Source: Eonycteris spelaea (Eukaryota; Chordata; Mammalia; Chiroptera; Pteropodidae). From it: a stretch of 64,000 bases of DNA. The position numbers and the translations under genes were made by a program. The stretch lies in the NCBI GenBank assembly GCA_003508835.1, contig PUFA01000684.1, forward strand, positions 1 through 64,000. The letters are read 5' to 3'. Below, one piece after another: positions 22,743 to 32,470 of this stretch; the first letter of the stretch is position 1, and the number at the start of each line of letters is the position of its first letter. Below the pieces are notes generated by a model that searched no databases, was not told the DNA's origin, and saw only the letters and a list, made by a program, of their open reading frames with translations.

Positions 22743-25700
22743 TTCTATTAAATTTATTGAGGTAACATTGGTTAATAAAATTAAATTAGTTTCAAGTGTA
22801 AAATTCTTTAACATAGCATCTGTGTATTGCATTGTGTGTTCACCACCCAAAATCAAATCTCATTCCATCACCATATATTGACATATTTTAATTTGTTCTA
22901 CCTCTATGTTCCTTTCCCTCTGGTAAACCAATATACTGTAGTCAGTATCTATGAGTTTTTGTTTGTTTGTTTATCTTGTTCGATTGTTGTTTTCAGTTTT
23001 ATATCTCACATATAAGTAAAATTATATGGTTCTTAACATTTCCATCTGACTAATTTTGCTTAGCATGATATTCTCACGATCCATTCATGTTGTTCCAAAT
23101 GGCAGTATTTCATCTTTTATTATGGCTAGGTAATATCCCATTATATATATGTACCACTTCTTTATTCAATCATCTATTGAATGCCACTTAGGTTTTTTTG
23201 TGGGTTTTTTTTTTCCATTTTTTTGGGTGGGGCACCATGAATAATGCTGCTATGAACATCAAGGTGCATATATCTTTACAGATAAATGTTATCAATTTTA
23301 GAGGGTAGATACTCAAAAGAGTGTTTATTGGGTCATATGGTAATTCTATTCTTCTTTTTGGGGGGAGACTTCATATTGTTTTCCAAAGTGGCTGTACCAA
23401 TTTACATTCTTATCACCAGTGTATAAAGGTTCCTTTCTCCCTACAACCTCTCTAACACTTGTTATTGGTCTTCCTGTTGATGATAGTCATTTTTACAGGT
23501 GTAAGGTAGTGCTTCATTTTGGTTTTAATTTGCATTTCCTTAATAGCTAGTGTAGTTGAGAAACTTTTCATTTGTCTGTTGGCCATTTTTATTTCTTCTT
23601 GAGAGAAATATCTATTCAGGTCCTCGGCTTATTTCATAATTGAACTGTTTGTTTGTTTGTTTGTTTTGTTTTGTTTTACTGTTGAGAACAAGTTTTTTTA
23701 TCTCTTTTAAGCATCACATAATATTTAAGTTTGTAATACTTGTCATTAATAAGGTATTTTGTTGTTATTGAGTTGTATGAGTTCTTTATATACTTTGGAT
23801 ATTAGGCTCTTATCAGAGACATTGTTTGCAAATATATTTCCCATTCAGATGGTACCTTCTTTGCCTTGTTGATGGTTTCTTTTGCTATGCAGAAGCTTTT
23901 TAATTTGATATAGTCCTCGTCATTTATTTTTGCTTTTATTTCCTCTGCCTTTGAAGTCAAATTCATAAAATGCTCTGTAAATCCAAGGTCCGTGAGTTTA
24001 GAATTTATATATTTTTCTATGCAATTTATTGTTTGAGGTCTTATATTCAGGTCCTTATCTAATCTTTTGAGTTAATTTTGGTGTGTGGCGATAGACAACA
24101 ATCTAGTTTCATTCTTTTGCAGGTGGCTTACTGATTTTTCTAGCACTATCTATTGAAAAGGCTTTCTTTCCTCCATTGTATGTCTTTGATCCTTTGTCAA
24201 AATTATTTGCTCACATATTTGTTGGGTTCTATTTCTAGGTTTGCAATTCCATTCCATTGGGTCGTGTGTCTGTTTTTCTGTCAATACAATTCTGGTCTGA
24301 TTATTGTCTCATTGCAGTATAATTTGAAGTTAGGATATTTGATACCTCTGGTTTTGTTCTTTTTTTTTTTTCTGGCTATTCAGGGTCTTTTGTGGTTCCA
24401 TACAAATCCGATTCATTTTATTTTATTCTAAATTATCATTGAGATCTTGATGAGGGTTGTATTAAATCTGTATATTGCTTTGGGCAATATAATGATTTTA
24501 ACTATGTTGATCCTCATAATGCATGAACACAGTGTATCTTTCTATTTCTTTGCATCTTTTCCAACTTCCTTTAATAATGTCTTGTAGTTTTCAGTGTAGA
24601 GGTCCTTTACATCCTTTGTTAATTTTATTCCTAGGTGTTTCGTTGTTTTTCATTGCAATTGCAAAAGGAATTATTTTTATTTGTTTTTATAAATTGTATT
24701 TTTAGTATATAAAAACAATGAATTTTTGTACATTGATGTTCTATCCTGCAAATTTACTGTATTTGCTTATTATTTGTAATATTTTTTTGGTGGAGTCTTT
24801 AGTTTTTCATATTAAAAAATCATGTCATTTGCAAAAAAAAAACAATTTGTCTTCTTCATTTCCAATTTGGATACCTTTCATTTCTTTCTCTTGCTTCATT
24901 GCTCTGGCTAAGACTTCCAGTTCTATATTAAATAACAGTGGTGAGAGTGGCATCCTTGTCTTGTTCTCGATCTTAGACAAAAAGCTTTTCAGTTTTTCAC
25001 CATTGAGTATGGTATTAGTTGAAGGTTTGTTATATATTGTCTTTAATATGTTGAGGCACATTTTTTTCCATTTTATTGAGCGCTTTAATCATAAATGGAT
25101 GCTGTGTCTTGTCAAATGCTTTTTATTCATCAATTGATATGATCATATGATTTTTATTCTTTATTTTATGTGGTGGATGGCATTGATTGATTTGCAGTAT
25201 TTTATTTAAAATTTTTGCATCTGTATTCATCAGAGATATTCATCAATGGTTTTGTGTAATATATATTTCATAAAATGAATTAGAAAGTATTGCCTCTTCT
25301 TCATTTTTTGAAAGATTTTGAGAAGGATAAATATTAAATTATTTTTAAGTGTTTGTTAGAATTCACTAGTAAAGCCATCTGGTCCTGGGCTTTTACTTTT
25401 TAGGAGGTATTTGGTGATTGTTTCAATTCTCTTACTATTGATCAGTCTATTTAGGTTTTCCAGTTCTTCATGGATTTAGTCTAGGAAGGTTATATATTTC
25501 TAAGAACCTGTGCATTTTTTCTATGTTATTGAATTTGGTGGCATAAAGTCTTTCATAGTATTGTGTAGTTCTTTGTATTTCTGTGGTATTTGTCATAATT
25601 TCTCTTCTTTATTTCTGATTTTGTTTTATTTGAGTCTTTTCTCTTTTTTTCTTAGTGAGTATAAATGGGAATTTGTCAATTTTTATTAATCTTCTCAAAG

Positions 25701-25768
25701 AACCAGTCCTTTATTGCATTAATTTTTCTATTTTTTTTGCTTTGTTTTCTATTTTGAAGCTTTTTTAC
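22743..25768 (-). mobile_element. Antisense L1 LINE, about 3 kb, 5'-truncated, nested
   Basis: Starts with the lineage-typical 3' UTR ('ttattgaggtaacattggtt', 'gtgtgttcaccacccaaaat') and runs through the ORF2 C-terminal domain and RT to about 25,768. RT landmarks on the minus strand include the 'GPDGF' region at about 25,378 and the RT palm at 24,825-25,061. Inserted in the old antisense L1, which continues on both sides. ORF2 is broken; the longest open RT piece is 78 codons. The plus-strand 139-codon frame here is a shadow. Confidence 0.9.
24825..25061 (-). pseudogene. L1 ORF2 reverse transcriptase fragment
   Basis: Longest open minus-strand piece of ORF2 RT in the 22,743-25,768 L1. It shows the '[22 protein letters not shown]'-like segment in altered form (here [10 protein letters not shown]) and 'KGIQIGNEE', both conserved in mammalian L1 RT. 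Flanking frames are disrupted by stops and an A-run at 24,833-24,842. Non-functional fragment of the L1 endonuclease/reverse transcriptase. Confidence 0.8.
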
Positions 25769-26410
25769 ATTCTTGATAGTATCTTTTGACCCAACGAATT
25801 TTTAATTTTGATAAAGTTTAATTTATCTATGTATATTTTCATTTACTTATGCCTTTTGGTTTTATATTCAAGCAATCATTGCCAAATTCAGCACCATGAA
25901 TACTTTTAACTATGTTTTCTCCTTAGAGTTTTAAAAAATTTGCCACTTATATTAAAGTCTTTCATCTGCCTTGAGTTAATTTTGTACCTGGTATAAGGTA
26001 TGGGTCCAACTTCATTCATTTCCATGTGGATATCTACTTTTTCCAGCACCATTTATTAAAAAGACTGATTTTTCTCTCTTGAATGATCATGGTACACTTG
26101 ACAAAATCTTGTGACAATATGATAGGGTTCTGTTCTGAACATGCTGTTCAATCACTGGCTAATATGTCTGTTATTTTGCCATTACTGCACTATTTTTAGT
26201 AGAGTAGCTTTGTAGTAAGTTTTGAAAACCAGAAATGTGAGACCTCAAAAATTGCTGTTTCAAGATTGTTTTTACTATTTGGAGCCTCTTGAAACTCTGT
26301 ATTAATTTTAGAATGGGATTTTTATTTCTACCAGATTTTGTTTGCATTTAAAAAGGGATTGCATTGAATATACAGGTAGATTTCAGAAAGATTGATATTT
26401 TAATATTAAA
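25769..26410 (-). mobile_element. Old antisense L1 (host copy), part 3
   Basis: Continues part 2 exactly in ORF2 order: 'cattcttgatagtatctttt', 'tttatctatgtatattttc', 'cagcaccatttattaaaaag', 'attgcattgaatatacaggt'. It is cut at about 26,410 by the next L1 and resumes at about 37,671. Confidence 0.85.
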
Positions 26411-26946
26411 ATATCCAATTCAAAAAACAAGACATATTTTTTAAGTTTATTGGGGTAAAATTGGTTAATACAATTATATAATTTTGAAGTGTACATTAAA
26501 ATCTGTCATCTATATATTCTATTGTGTTTATCACGCAAGTCCAGTTTCCTTCAGCTACCATATATTTGATCCCCTTTACCCACTTCACCCTTCCCCTAAA
26601 CCCTATATTTAACCTGCTTTAACCATCTAGTTTACAACTCCTCCCCCACCCCTTACCCTCTGGTAACCACTAGTCCATTGTCCATGTCCATGAATCTCTG
26701 TTTGTCCTGTCCATTTCTTGCTTTAGGTTTATACCCTACATATAAGTGATATCATGTGATTTTCAATTTTTTCTGTCTAACTTATTTCACTTAGCATGAT
26801 TTTCTCAAGGTCCATCCATTTTGTCACAAATGGCAGTATTTCATCTCTTCTTATAGCTGAGTAATATTCCATTGTGTATATGAACCACAGCTCTTTAGCC
26901 CATCTATCATAGAACACTTTGGTTGCTTCCATGTCCTGGCTACTGT
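26411..26946 (-). mobile_element. Near-full-length antisense L1, 3' piece (before provirus)
   Basis: 3' UTR ('tttattggggtaaaattggt', 'taaccactagtccattgtcc') and ORF2 C-terminus ('gtccatccattttgtcacaa', 'cttccatgtcctggctact'). The element is interrupted at 26,946 by a class II provirus and resumes at 32,708. The minus-strand frame at 26,777-27,037 starts with ORF2-type codons but runs through LTR sequence. Confidence 0.93.
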
Positions 26947-27339
26947 TGTTGTGAGAGATGCCTGCAGTCCTGGAAGGATGCCTGGTGCTTGGAGCAACAA
27001 GGTCATCAGAAGCAGTGTGGACTTGCACAAGACACATTTGCAGAGGAGGTGCACAACCTGACCTATTCTGGACTTTTTGCTCTGGGACGAGGATAAGAAA
27101 AAGTACTTGAGAAGAAATAACTGATAACAGGTGTAGCCTTGAGGCTGAATCAGAGTTGTTGTAGTTTGTAATTACTAACCTGATAGCAACTAGAATAAAT
27201 TACAAAGTCAGCTTTGTGAGAGAGTAAAAAGCCATGGAGACAGGGATGGGGATGCCCGCATTGCCATTCATCCCTCTCCCTTATCCATGTTGTTAATGCA
27301 TTTCCAGACTCTGACTCTTCTTCCAACGTCTCCGCAACA
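26947..27339 (+). repeat. 5' LTR of the class II provirus (393 bp)
   Basis: Begins 'tgttgtgagagatgcc', ends 'gtctccgcaaca' (TG...CA). It aligns along its whole length with 32,302-32,707. Compared with the 3' LTR it has roughly 20 substitutions and over a dozen 1-2-nt indels, most of them missing bases here. The TATA-like element of the 3' copy ('aataaaag') reads 'gtaaaaag' here at about 27,224. Confidence 0.95.
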
Positions 27340-27341
27340 AT

Positions 27342-27359
27342 TGGCACCCAAGTGCGGCA
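27342..27359 (+). promoter_or_regulatory. Primer-binding site, tRNA-Lys type
   Basis: 'tggcacccaagtgcggca', two bases after the 5' LTR end. It is close to the lysine-tRNA PBS used by betaretroviruses and ERVK, with a few substitutions. Confidence 0.8.
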
Positions 27360-27390
27360 CAGAGAAGAGGATGCGATACTACGCTGAACC

Positions 27391-27402
27391 AAAGGGTAAG
27401 TC
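27391..27402 (+). promoter_or_regulatory. Candidate major splice donor in provirus leader
   Basis: 'aaagggtaagtc' contains a consensus 5' splice site (G|GTAAGT, GT at 27,397). It is about 57 nt downstream of the LTR, where the donor for the spliced env mRNA is expected. Confidence 0.6.
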
Positions 27403-27409
27403 TGCTCTG

Positions 27410-27629
27410 GTAAGCAATACCTTCGGCCATAGTTTTAGCACCGAAAGGGGCATATCCGCTCGAATAAGTGGTATCTTTGCATAGTTTTTTAGCATAGTTT
27501 TTGTTGTTGTTGTTGTTGTTTGTTGTGTGTTTTGTTTTGTTTGTTCAGCATATTTCCAGATTACACTGGAAATCAAAAGTTGATAAGTTTCCTCATTGAG
27601 TAAACAATACTTTCGGCATAGTTTTAGCA
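27410..27629 (+). repeat. 30-bp direct repeat in provirus leader
   Basis: 27,410-27,440 and 27,600-27,629 share 'gtaarcaatac' followed by 'ttcggc' and 'atagttttagca', with about 3 differences. Further partial 'catagttttt(t)agca' units lie between (27,478-27,502), together with a (TTG)n tract (27,501-27,521). Confidence 0.85.
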
Positions 27630-27729
27630 TGTGGAATTATCAGTCAAAGGTAGAGGCCCAAACATTGTTTTTGCGACACTTATTGTCGTCTTCAGAAGTA
27701 AAGTAAGAAAGTCAATTTCGTGAATTGTT

Positions 27730-29060
27730 TTTGTATGTAGGTAGACATTGCTACTGGTTTAACGCAGAGGGAAATCCCAATTAAATGCTAAAGTGTGGAA
27801 AACATTCATAAAGCTTTGCAGAGAGCTCTTCAACAGGGGGATCCCATCCTGTTTCCTGTTTATCTTTATGCACTTAATTTTCTCAGGATTTGAACCTGAA
27901 CTGTTTATGAAAATCCTATAGAAATAGAGTCTGATAATGAGTAGGAGGAATCTACTGAGTCCTCATCTGAAGAGGATTGTGCAGGCCACATTCCTCCTAG
28001 TAGAGTCATATCAGGTTCTTTTGGCCCAAGTAAAAGCAATAATCAGAGGTTGAAGCAACTGCAATTGGGGCCAACTGGAGGATATTTTCAAGAACCAAGA
28101 AAGCCCTCTGCACCACCTGTAAATACTTTATTTGGGGCAGAGCTTCAGTTGCTGGTCCTGTTTCATTTTCTTTTCCCCTTTCACCTGATTTGACTAAGGA
28201 AATAATAGACGAAGAGAGTAGTCGAAAAATCTTCCTAGACAGACAGCTATCCTCAGCTGATGGGGTTCCCTATAGTGAGACAGGCATTTCCCCCTGCTCA
28301 ATTTCCTCAGGGGGGTATCAATGTGAATTATACTCTTTGGAGCATAAATTCTGAGAATACTTAAAGAATCTATCAATCAATATGGTATGCAGTCCACTTA
28401 TGTGACAGGTCTTTTAAACAGTATAGCCACAGAACGACAATTGTTGGTGTCAGATTGGGAAGCTATTATAAAAACTGTGTTAGAACCAGGTCCTTATTTG
28501 CAAATGAAAACCTGGTGGAGAGAGGAAGCCCAACAGGTGGCTCATAGAAAAGCTGTACGAAACCTCCAGGGGCTACTCTTGAAGAGCTGACAGGTACAGG
28601 AACTTTACTACTCTTGAGCAGCAATGTCATTCGACTGAAGAAACTTTTACAAGTGAAATTAATAGTGTTAAGAGCTTGGTCTCGAGTCGAGCCACCTGGG
28701 AAGCATCCTCAGTCGTTCACTAAAATTATACAGAGTCCTGGGGAGAGTTACACTGATTTTTTGTCTTGGCTACGTATAGCCATTGTCAGGGCGGTGGCTC
28801 TTCCTGAAGTCCAAGAATTACTCTTAGAATCTCTAGCTTATGAAAATGCAAATGCAGAGTGTCAAAGGGCTTTAGGCCCCTGAAAGCTCAAGGGCACCTT
28901 TGGAAGAATATTTAAAGCTTGTCATGATGTTGGCTCTTTACACATCAAGCTAATTTGTTAGCAGGAGCTTTACAGAAAGGGTTTCAAAGTTCTCAATGAA
29001 ATGTTATCAATGTGGGAAACTGGGGCACTTTCGAAAAGACTGCAGGGGGAGAGAAAAGAG
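27730..29060 (+). pseudogene. Class II provirus gag (matrix, capsid, nucleocapsid), broken
   Basis: Encoded the structural polyprotein that forms the virion core. A matrix-like start lies near 27,787. The capsid N-domain is open at 28,387-28,590 ('WEAIIKTVLEPGPYLQMKTWW'-type residues). The capsid C-domain is open at 28,614-28,883 and includes the major homology region ('IIQSPGESYTDFLSWL') and an 'ANAECQRAL' helix. The first nucleocapsid zinc knuckle is intact at 29,001-29,042: C-x2-C-x4-H-x4-C, read K-C-Y-Q-C-G-K-L-G-H-F-R-K-D-C. A second knuckle near 29,119 keeps only its first two cysteines before a stop. At least three frame changes separate these parts, so no Gag is produced. Confidence 0.88.
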
Positions 29061-29299
29061 GAGGAAAAGTGGTGTATACAAAACCCCTGGTAGGGGACAG
29101 GCTCCTACTGAACCCTGTCAGAGGTGTGGAAAGGATTTCATTGGACTATGAATGTAGATCTCAAAGACAGAAATGGAAACTGGTTGTCGGAAATGGGAAG
29201 CAGGGCCCTTGCCCCGGGCCCAGGAAAACAATTTGGGGTTGCATTTCCCATCGCTCAGGTCTTCCCCATCAAATGATGCAGAGTCAGAATCCCAGGCAG

Positions 29300-29690
29300 T
29301 GTGTTCAGATCTAATTCATGCTACTGCAAAAAGCGCTGCCTTGGACATTCCTGCACCTCAGCATTTTACTTTAATTCCTGCCGGAGGGGTGTACAAATTA
29401 TCAACAAATATTTTTGGACCTTTGCCTGAAGGAACAGTGGGCTTAATAGTAGGATGAAGTAGCTATACTTCCAAAGAATTTTTGTTCACACTGGAGTGAT
29501 TGATGAAGATTATGAAGAGAGATAAAAGTTATGGTTAGTGTGAGCATGACCACCCAAATTGCACCAGGAGAAAGATTTGCTCAAATATTATTATTACCTT
29601 ATGTTCAAGGGAAAGCTGCTCCAGTTAAAAGAACTGGAGGATTTGGGAGTACAGGGAAACAGATATTCTGGCAAACTATGATTGGTGAAC
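29300..29690 (+). pseudogene. Proviral dUTPase domain, broken
   Basis: A trimeric dUTPase domain as encoded in the pro frame of betaretroviruses; it hydrolyses dUTP to limit uracil in viral DNA. Visible motifs in order: 'SAALDIPAP' (motif 1, about 29,330), 'PEGTVGLIVG' (motif 2, about 29,427), a frameshifted 'HTGVIDEDYEGEI'-like motif 3 region (29,490-29,525), 'IAPGERFAQILLLPY' (motif 4, 29,558-29,602) and 'TGGFGSTGKQ' (motif 5, 29,631-29,660). A stop follows motif 2 at 29,455 and further breaks occur before motif 4. Its position ahead of protease is diagnostic for class II elements. Confidence 0.88.
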
Positions 29691-30010
29691 AGCGTCCTAA
29701 ATTAAAGATATCTTATTAATGGTAGAGAAATTGAAGGCTTGCTTGAACCGGAGCAGATGTTTCTATTATTTCTCTAATCTTGGCCATCTCAATGGTTATA
29801 TGAACCCGTCAAGCTCATTTCGTGGAATTGGACATCTTACAGAAATTTTTCAAAGTGTTAACTTGCTGAACTTGCGTGGTCCTGAGGGGCAAGTAGCTTA
29901 TTTTAAGCCTTATGTTGCTAACATTGTAGTGAATTTATGGGGAAGAGATTTATTGCAACAATGCTTCTTTAAACATTCCTACTTATCACAGGCTACTCAA
30001 ATATTATGTT
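29690..30010 (+). pseudogene. Retroviral aspartic protease, broken
   Basis: The active-site segment survives as T-G-A-D-V-S-I-I-S at about 29,747-29,773. A stop codon replaces the residue expected just before it, and the upstream 'NGREIEGLL' is in another frame. The 97-codon frame at 29,719-30,012 includes downstream flap-side sequence ('NLGHLNGYMNPSSSFRGIGH'). The enzyme would have cleaved Gag-Pro-Pol. It is inactive because of frame breaks. Confidence 0.75.
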
Positions 30011-30059
30011 AATATGAATTATAATCCTTTCAAGGTCTAGGTAAATCAGAAGAAGGCAT

Positions 30060-31075
30060 AGTAGCTCCCTTGTCCACATCTCCAAAATTTAACAAACATG
30101 GTTTGGGTTTCCAAATTTAGAGTAGAGGCCACTGCTCAGCGCTTGCCCTTCTGATTAAATGGCTCAGTGAACAGCCTGTCTGGGTTGAGCAGTGGCCTCT
30201 GACAAAAGAAAAATTAGTTGCAACGAACAATTGGCCAGTAATCATATTGAACCTCCTCTTCTCCATGGAATTCACCAGTATTTGTTATAAAAAAAGTCAG
30301 GAAAATGGAGAATGTTAACAGATTTACGAAGAATTAATGCTGTCATTCAGCCTATGGGGATTTGCAACCTGGGCTCCCTAACCCGCATTAATTCCCTGAA
30401 ATTGGTTTTTAAAGATTATAGATTTAAAAGATTTTTTTACTATTCCTTTACAGCCTCAGGATAGAGAAAAGTTTGCATTTACAATTCCTACTCTAAACAA
30501 TGCTCAGCCTACTCAGCATATCAATGGAAAGTATTACCCCAAGGCATGCTTAATAGTCCTACCATGTGCCAAGCATTTGTGAATATGCCTTTGCAAGAAG
30601 TAAGGGAAAAGTTCCCTCAGGGACTTGTGTATCACTACATGGATGATATTCTTTTGGGCATGAAAAAAAGAAATATTAGAAAATATGTTTTCATTTGGAA
30701 AAACTGCTCTGGAAAAGTATGGGCTCGAGATAGCTCCTGAGAAAATACAAGATTCTGTTCCTTATCAATATTTAGGATATAAAATTTTGCAACAAAAATT
30801 ACTCCTCAAAATAGAAATTAGATGGGATGCTCTCAAACTCTTAATGATTTTCAAAAATTATTGGCATTATAATTGGCCCGTCCTTCCCTCGGTATCCCCA
30901 TATGCTTTAACTAACTTGTTCTCTATTTTAGAAGGGCCCACAGCATTGATAGTCCTCGGAATACACTGCTGGTGGAAAAGGAATTTTAAAAATTGTATTA
31001 TTGAAAGACACTCTTGTAGTCACAAACTTGCATTGCTCAGGTTTCATTATTGTGTGGTAAGGTTCTTTCTCTAAC
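30060..31075 (+). pseudogene. Class II provirus reverse transcriptase, broken and C-terminally truncated
   Basis: Polymerase domain of the retroviral RT. Landmarks: 'WPLTKEKL' (about 30,197), 'GKWRMLTDLRRINA' (about 30,301), 'LKDFFTIPL' (about 30,427), 'LPQG' (30,534-30,545), '[10 protein letters not shown]', and the catalytic Y-M-D-D (30,636-30,647), followed by 'DILLG'. Open pieces are 30,546-30,740 and 30,685-31,074; earlier parts carry stops and a frameshift (about 30,420). The thumb continues to about 31,075. Then pol stops: no RNase H or integrase follows, and env begins within about 115 bp. The catalytic motif is intact, but the gene is interrupted and truncated. Confidence 0.9.
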
Positions 31076-31190
31076 TTGAAATTTAAAAACTATTAATGAT
31101 TTTCCTTTTTCTTTTATTGGTAATTAGTCTAAAACTTAGGACATTTTAGCATAGAGTCAACAGTGAAGATAACATGATTTTGTATTAGAG

Positions 31191-31409
31191 ATGAGAAAAG
31201 TAATGACTAAATTACAAAATTCAGTGCTTTTAAGGTACTTTCTGTTCCTGTTTCTGTTGACCGGTCACCGGGGGTCTGTAGAGAGACTGGATGTAGTCAT
31301 ATCTCCCGGACCATGGCCAGGCCGCAGGACGCTGCCTTCCATGCCCTGTTGTCAGGTTCTGTTTATTGTCTTCAGTCTTGTCCAGGTGGTAGGTGGCGAA
31401 CTTCTCTAG
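31191..31409 (+). pseudogene. Env leader/signal-peptide region
   Basis: A 72-codon frame with a hydrophobic core ('YFLFLFLLTG') followed by arginine-rich sequence and a second hydrophobic stretch ('CCQVLFIVFSLVQVVGG'). This resembles the long, basic signal peptides of betaretroviral Env. It ends at a stop immediately before sequence encoding only the C-terminal part of the surface subunit, so most of SU has been deleted at about 31,410. The start choice is uncertain. Confidence 0.6.
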
Positions 31410-31410
31410 G

Positions 31411-31620
31411 CCCTATATCATTATGAAGGGTACAGTAGGGTGGAATGAAACCTTAGGTTATATTTCGTGTAAATACTGTTTCTTTTACACTTGCATTAAC
31501 TCTTCTGTTCCTTTTAACAGATCACATGAAAGCTTATATATTCTTACAGCTAGAATTGGAGTATGGATGTCTCGACCCTGGCAGGACTATGATATTGCAG
31601 CAACTGATGGACCATGTTAA
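31411..31620 (+). pseudogene. Env surface-subunit C-terminal remnant
   Basis: Part of the frame 31,393-31,620 reads as the end of a class II surface subunit: 'ISCKYCFFYTCIN' with a C-x2-C arrangement, an N-linked site (N-R-S), and 'ARIGVWMSRPW'. The frame then stops at 31,620 while the TM subunit continues in the +1-shifted frame, so SU and TM are no longer joined in one frame here. Confidence 0.75.
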
Positions 31621-32470
31621 AAGAAGGGCTGAAAGATTCCCGGGCATGTTGATCGCTGCTGTTGTGGGTATCATCGCTGTTACTGCTGCTGCGGCGGCGG
31701 CAACTGGAGTGGCTCTGCATCAATCTGTACAGACTGCTGAATATGTTAGAACCTGGCATCAGGATACTGAACAATTATGGACTTCTCAAAGACAAGTTGA
31801 CTCTGTATTGCAAAGTCAAGTGGCAGAATTACAGCAAGCAGTTATATTGTTAGGAGATCAAATTGTTAGTTTGCAGAAGCGGATGCACCTTAAATGTGAT
31901 TGGAATGCTACTTCTTTTTGTATAACTCCTGTACTGTATAATGAAAGTGTGTTTGAATGGAATAAAATAAGATGGCATATTTTGGGGTGTGGCAATGCTT
32001 CAGGTTTAATTACAGATTTACAAACACATGTTGCTGACACTTTTCAAAAACAGCTTCCTGAATTACAGGGGATCACAGTGTTACAAAGCATGGTCAATGG
32101 TACTGAAGACTTACATCCTATTCCACAAATTCATAGGTTAATGGGCTCATCTATCGCTTCTTGGATAGTAATTTGTTTGTTATTTATTTTTCTTTGTTTA
32201 GTCTGGAAGAGGTTCTCGAGAAGCCAAGGATTAACAAAGACTCAAGCTGCTGTGTTCTCAGTGATGCTGAATAAAATTCAGCAAAAAGAAAAAGGGGGAT
32301 ATGTTGTGAGAGACGCCTGCAGTCCTGGCAGGATGCCTGGTGCTTGGAGCAACAAGGTCATCAGAAGCAGATGTGGACTTGCACACAAGGACACATTGCA
32401 GGGAGGGTGCACACGCTTGACCTATTCTGGACTTTTTGCTCTAGGGACGAGGATAAGAAAAGATACTTGA
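31526..32470 (+). CDS. Open frame covering the class II Env transmembrane (TM) subunit
   Basis: A 314-codon uninterrupted frame. Residues 1-30 come from the SU/TM border in a shifted frame. A basic cleavage-like stretch (K-R-R-A-E-R, 32-37) precedes a hydrophobic Ala/Val/Ile-rich fusion-peptide-like segment (about 39-63). A heptad-repeat helix follows (about 64-120), then the disulphide loop C124-x7-C132. Four N-glycosylation sequons lie at N127, N139, N157 and N191. The membrane anchor is at about 207-227, followed by a cytoplasmic tail ending near the polypurine-tract codons (K-E-K-G-G, 254-258). Codons after 259 read into the 3' LTR. TM normally anchors Env and drives membrane fusion. Unlike gag, pro and pol of the same element, no stop or frameshift occurs across the TM domain. 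The start used in vivo is unknown, and expression is not shown. It could be chance survival or a conserved product. Confidence 0.8.
   Translation: MKAYIFLQLELEYGCLDPGRTMILQQLMDHVKRRAERFPGMLIAAVVGIIAVTAAAAAATGVALHQSVQTAEYVRTWHQDTEQLWTSQRQVDSVLQSQVAELQQAVILLGDQIVSLQKRMHLKCDWNATSFCITPVLYNESVFEWNKIRWHILGCGNASGLITDLQTHVADTFQKQLPELQGITVLQSMVNGTEDLHPIPQIHRLMGSSIASWIVICLLFIFLCLVWKRFSRSQGLTKTQAAVFSVMLNKIQQKEKGGYVVRDACSPGRMPGAWSNKVIRSRCGLAHKDTLQGGCTRLTYSGLFALGTRIRKDT
32283..32299 (+). promoter_or_regulatory. Polypurine tract
   Basis: A 17-nt all-purine run (A-rich then GGGGGA) directly before the 3' LTR. It is the plus-strand primer site of reverse transcription and overlaps the TM tail codons. Confidence 0.9.

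Noticed and set aside
24153..25137. Plus-strand ORFs of 60-139 codons with hydrophobic stretches
   Set aside because: They are the complement of L1 ORF2, whose minus-strand RT motifs are clear. Hydrophobicity follows from T-rich complement sequence.
27484..27550. Tandem-like TTG/TTTG run as a possible repeat array or CRISPR-like structure
   Set aside because: Simple trinucleotide slippage in a proviral leader. No spacers or regular repeat-spacer pattern. No CRISPR array exists anywhere in the window.
31550..32040. Minus-strand and alternative-frame ORFs across the Env TM region
   Set aside because: Shadows of the real TM frame; the domain order is only found in the 31,526-32,470 frame.
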